Shown here: positions 63,889-64,000 of the stretch, in pieces
Layout: every line of letters begins with the position of its first letter
How positions within the stretch are numbered: the stretch's first letter is position 1
DNA from: Deltaproteobacteria bacterium
Lineage (GTDB): Bacteria > Desulfobacterota > Desulfomonilia > UBA1062
Assembly (NCBI GenBank): GCA_015486075.1
Contig: WFSG01000044.1
Span: 1 to 64,000 of the forward strand
Direction of reading: 5' to 3'
Length of the DNA stretch: 64,000 nt
Program-made: the position numbers and the translations under genes
The notes under the pieces: generated by a model
Seen by the model: the letters and a program-made list of their open reading frames with translations, nothing else
Databases searched by the model: none
What the model was told of the DNA's origin: nothing

Positions 63889-64000
63889 GGTTTGTCGGAA
63901 AGAAGGTCATAATAACCGGTGGTTCGAGTGGCATAGGGAAGTCAGCTGCAAAGATTTTTGCCAAGGAAGGTGCTGACATAACCATAGTAGCAAGGCGTGA
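63885..64000 (+). CDS. Short-chain dehydrogenase, 5' part (cut by window end)
   Basis: The visible 38 codons give an SDR start: VGKKVIITGGSSGIGKSAAK with the TGxxxGxG motif, then EGADITIVARR. The ATG overlaps the upstream stop by 4 bases (ATGA). The pattern recalls 3-ketosphinganine-reductase-like SDRs, but too little is seen to assign it. Confidence 0.85.
   Translation, partial: MRFVGKKVIITGGSSGIGKSAAKIFAKEGADITIVARR

Noticed and set aside
1-64000. Search for tRNA, rRNA, CRISPR arrays, transposases and phage genes
   Set aside because: None was found by reading the intergenic gaps; no tRNA arm pattern, spaced repeats, inverted-repeat-flanked transposase or integrase was seen.

Overview
The window looks like a chromosomal segment of an anaerobic, probably thermophilic, Gram-negative bacterium of the deltaproteobacterial (Desulfobacterota) type. 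Four things suggest this. The gene order rpsP-khpA-rimM-trmD-SPOUT methyltransferase-rplS-rnhB-yraN is typical of that group. Anaerobic enzymes are present (tungsten/molybdenum aldehyde:ferredoxin oxidoreductase, class III ribonucleotide reductase, an HgdC-type [4Fe-4S] activator). Outer-membrane functions are present (Kdo-kinase-like protein, lipoproteins, RseP). Arginine is coded mostly by AGG/AGA and isoleucine often by ATA, as in many thermophiles. The exact lineage cannot be fixed from the sequence alone. No tRNA, rRNA, CRISPR array, insertion sequence or prophage was seen.

Layout. 0.1-5.6 kb: an amidohydrolase and a four-cysteine small protein, a divergent pair of a class III aminotransferase and a protein-kinase-like protein, and an aldehyde:ferredoxin oxidoreductase. 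5.6-10.8 kb: the tightly packed ribosome/RNA cluster, ending in a Mut7-C protein and a DHH phosphoesterase. 10.8-17.3 kb: a polysaccharide locus resembling exosortase-A (XrtA) neighbourhoods (PP-loop sugar amidotransferase, acyl ligase, acyl carrier protein, glutamine amidotransferase, polysaccharide deacetylase) but with no exosortase. 17.3-19.2 kb: an ArsR regulator, a NifX-like protein and an HgdC-like activator, with a palindromic operator and a possible 47-residue divergent gene. 19.4-24.9 kb: acyl-CoA synthetase, NrdD behind two NrdR boxes, and a GltS-type transporter.

25-33 kb is a plus-strand run: CarD, PIN-TRAM, ispD, ispF, cysS, uvrB, a Kdo-kinase-like protein, and a cation diffusion facilitator fused to a NifX-like domain. 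33-38 kb holds stress and protein-quality genes: UspA, a lipoprotein, a zinc-ribbon membrane protein, Hsp20 and Lon. 38-42 kb is a minus-strand polyamine operon: XRE-cupin regulator, AdoMet decarboxylase, pyruvoyl arginine decarboxylase, spermidine synthase, agmatinase, a Trm112-like protein and a purine nucleoside phosphorylase. Together these convert arginine to agmatine, putrescine and spermidine. The phosphorylase has binding-site residues that suggest methylthioinosine, which would salvage the by-product.

42.7-46.2 kb encodes a peptide/nickel-type ABC importer without ATPases. 46.3-49.2 kb is the most striking gene: a 976-residue fusion of an EndoQ-like nuclease for deaminated DNA with a UvrD-type helicase. 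50.6-55 kb is the uppS-cdsA-dxr-rseP-tsaB operon, which with ispD/ispF covers three steps of the MEP pathway plus undecaprenyl and phospholipid synthesis. 55.1-61.2 kb is a surface-glycoconjugate cluster (GT4, methyltransferase, alpha/alpha-toroid protein, hexapeptide acyltransferase, radical SAM enzyme). 61.5-64 kb starts a new operon of a saccharopine-dehydrogenase-like protein, two short-chain dehydrogenases and a membrane protein; the last gene runs off the window.
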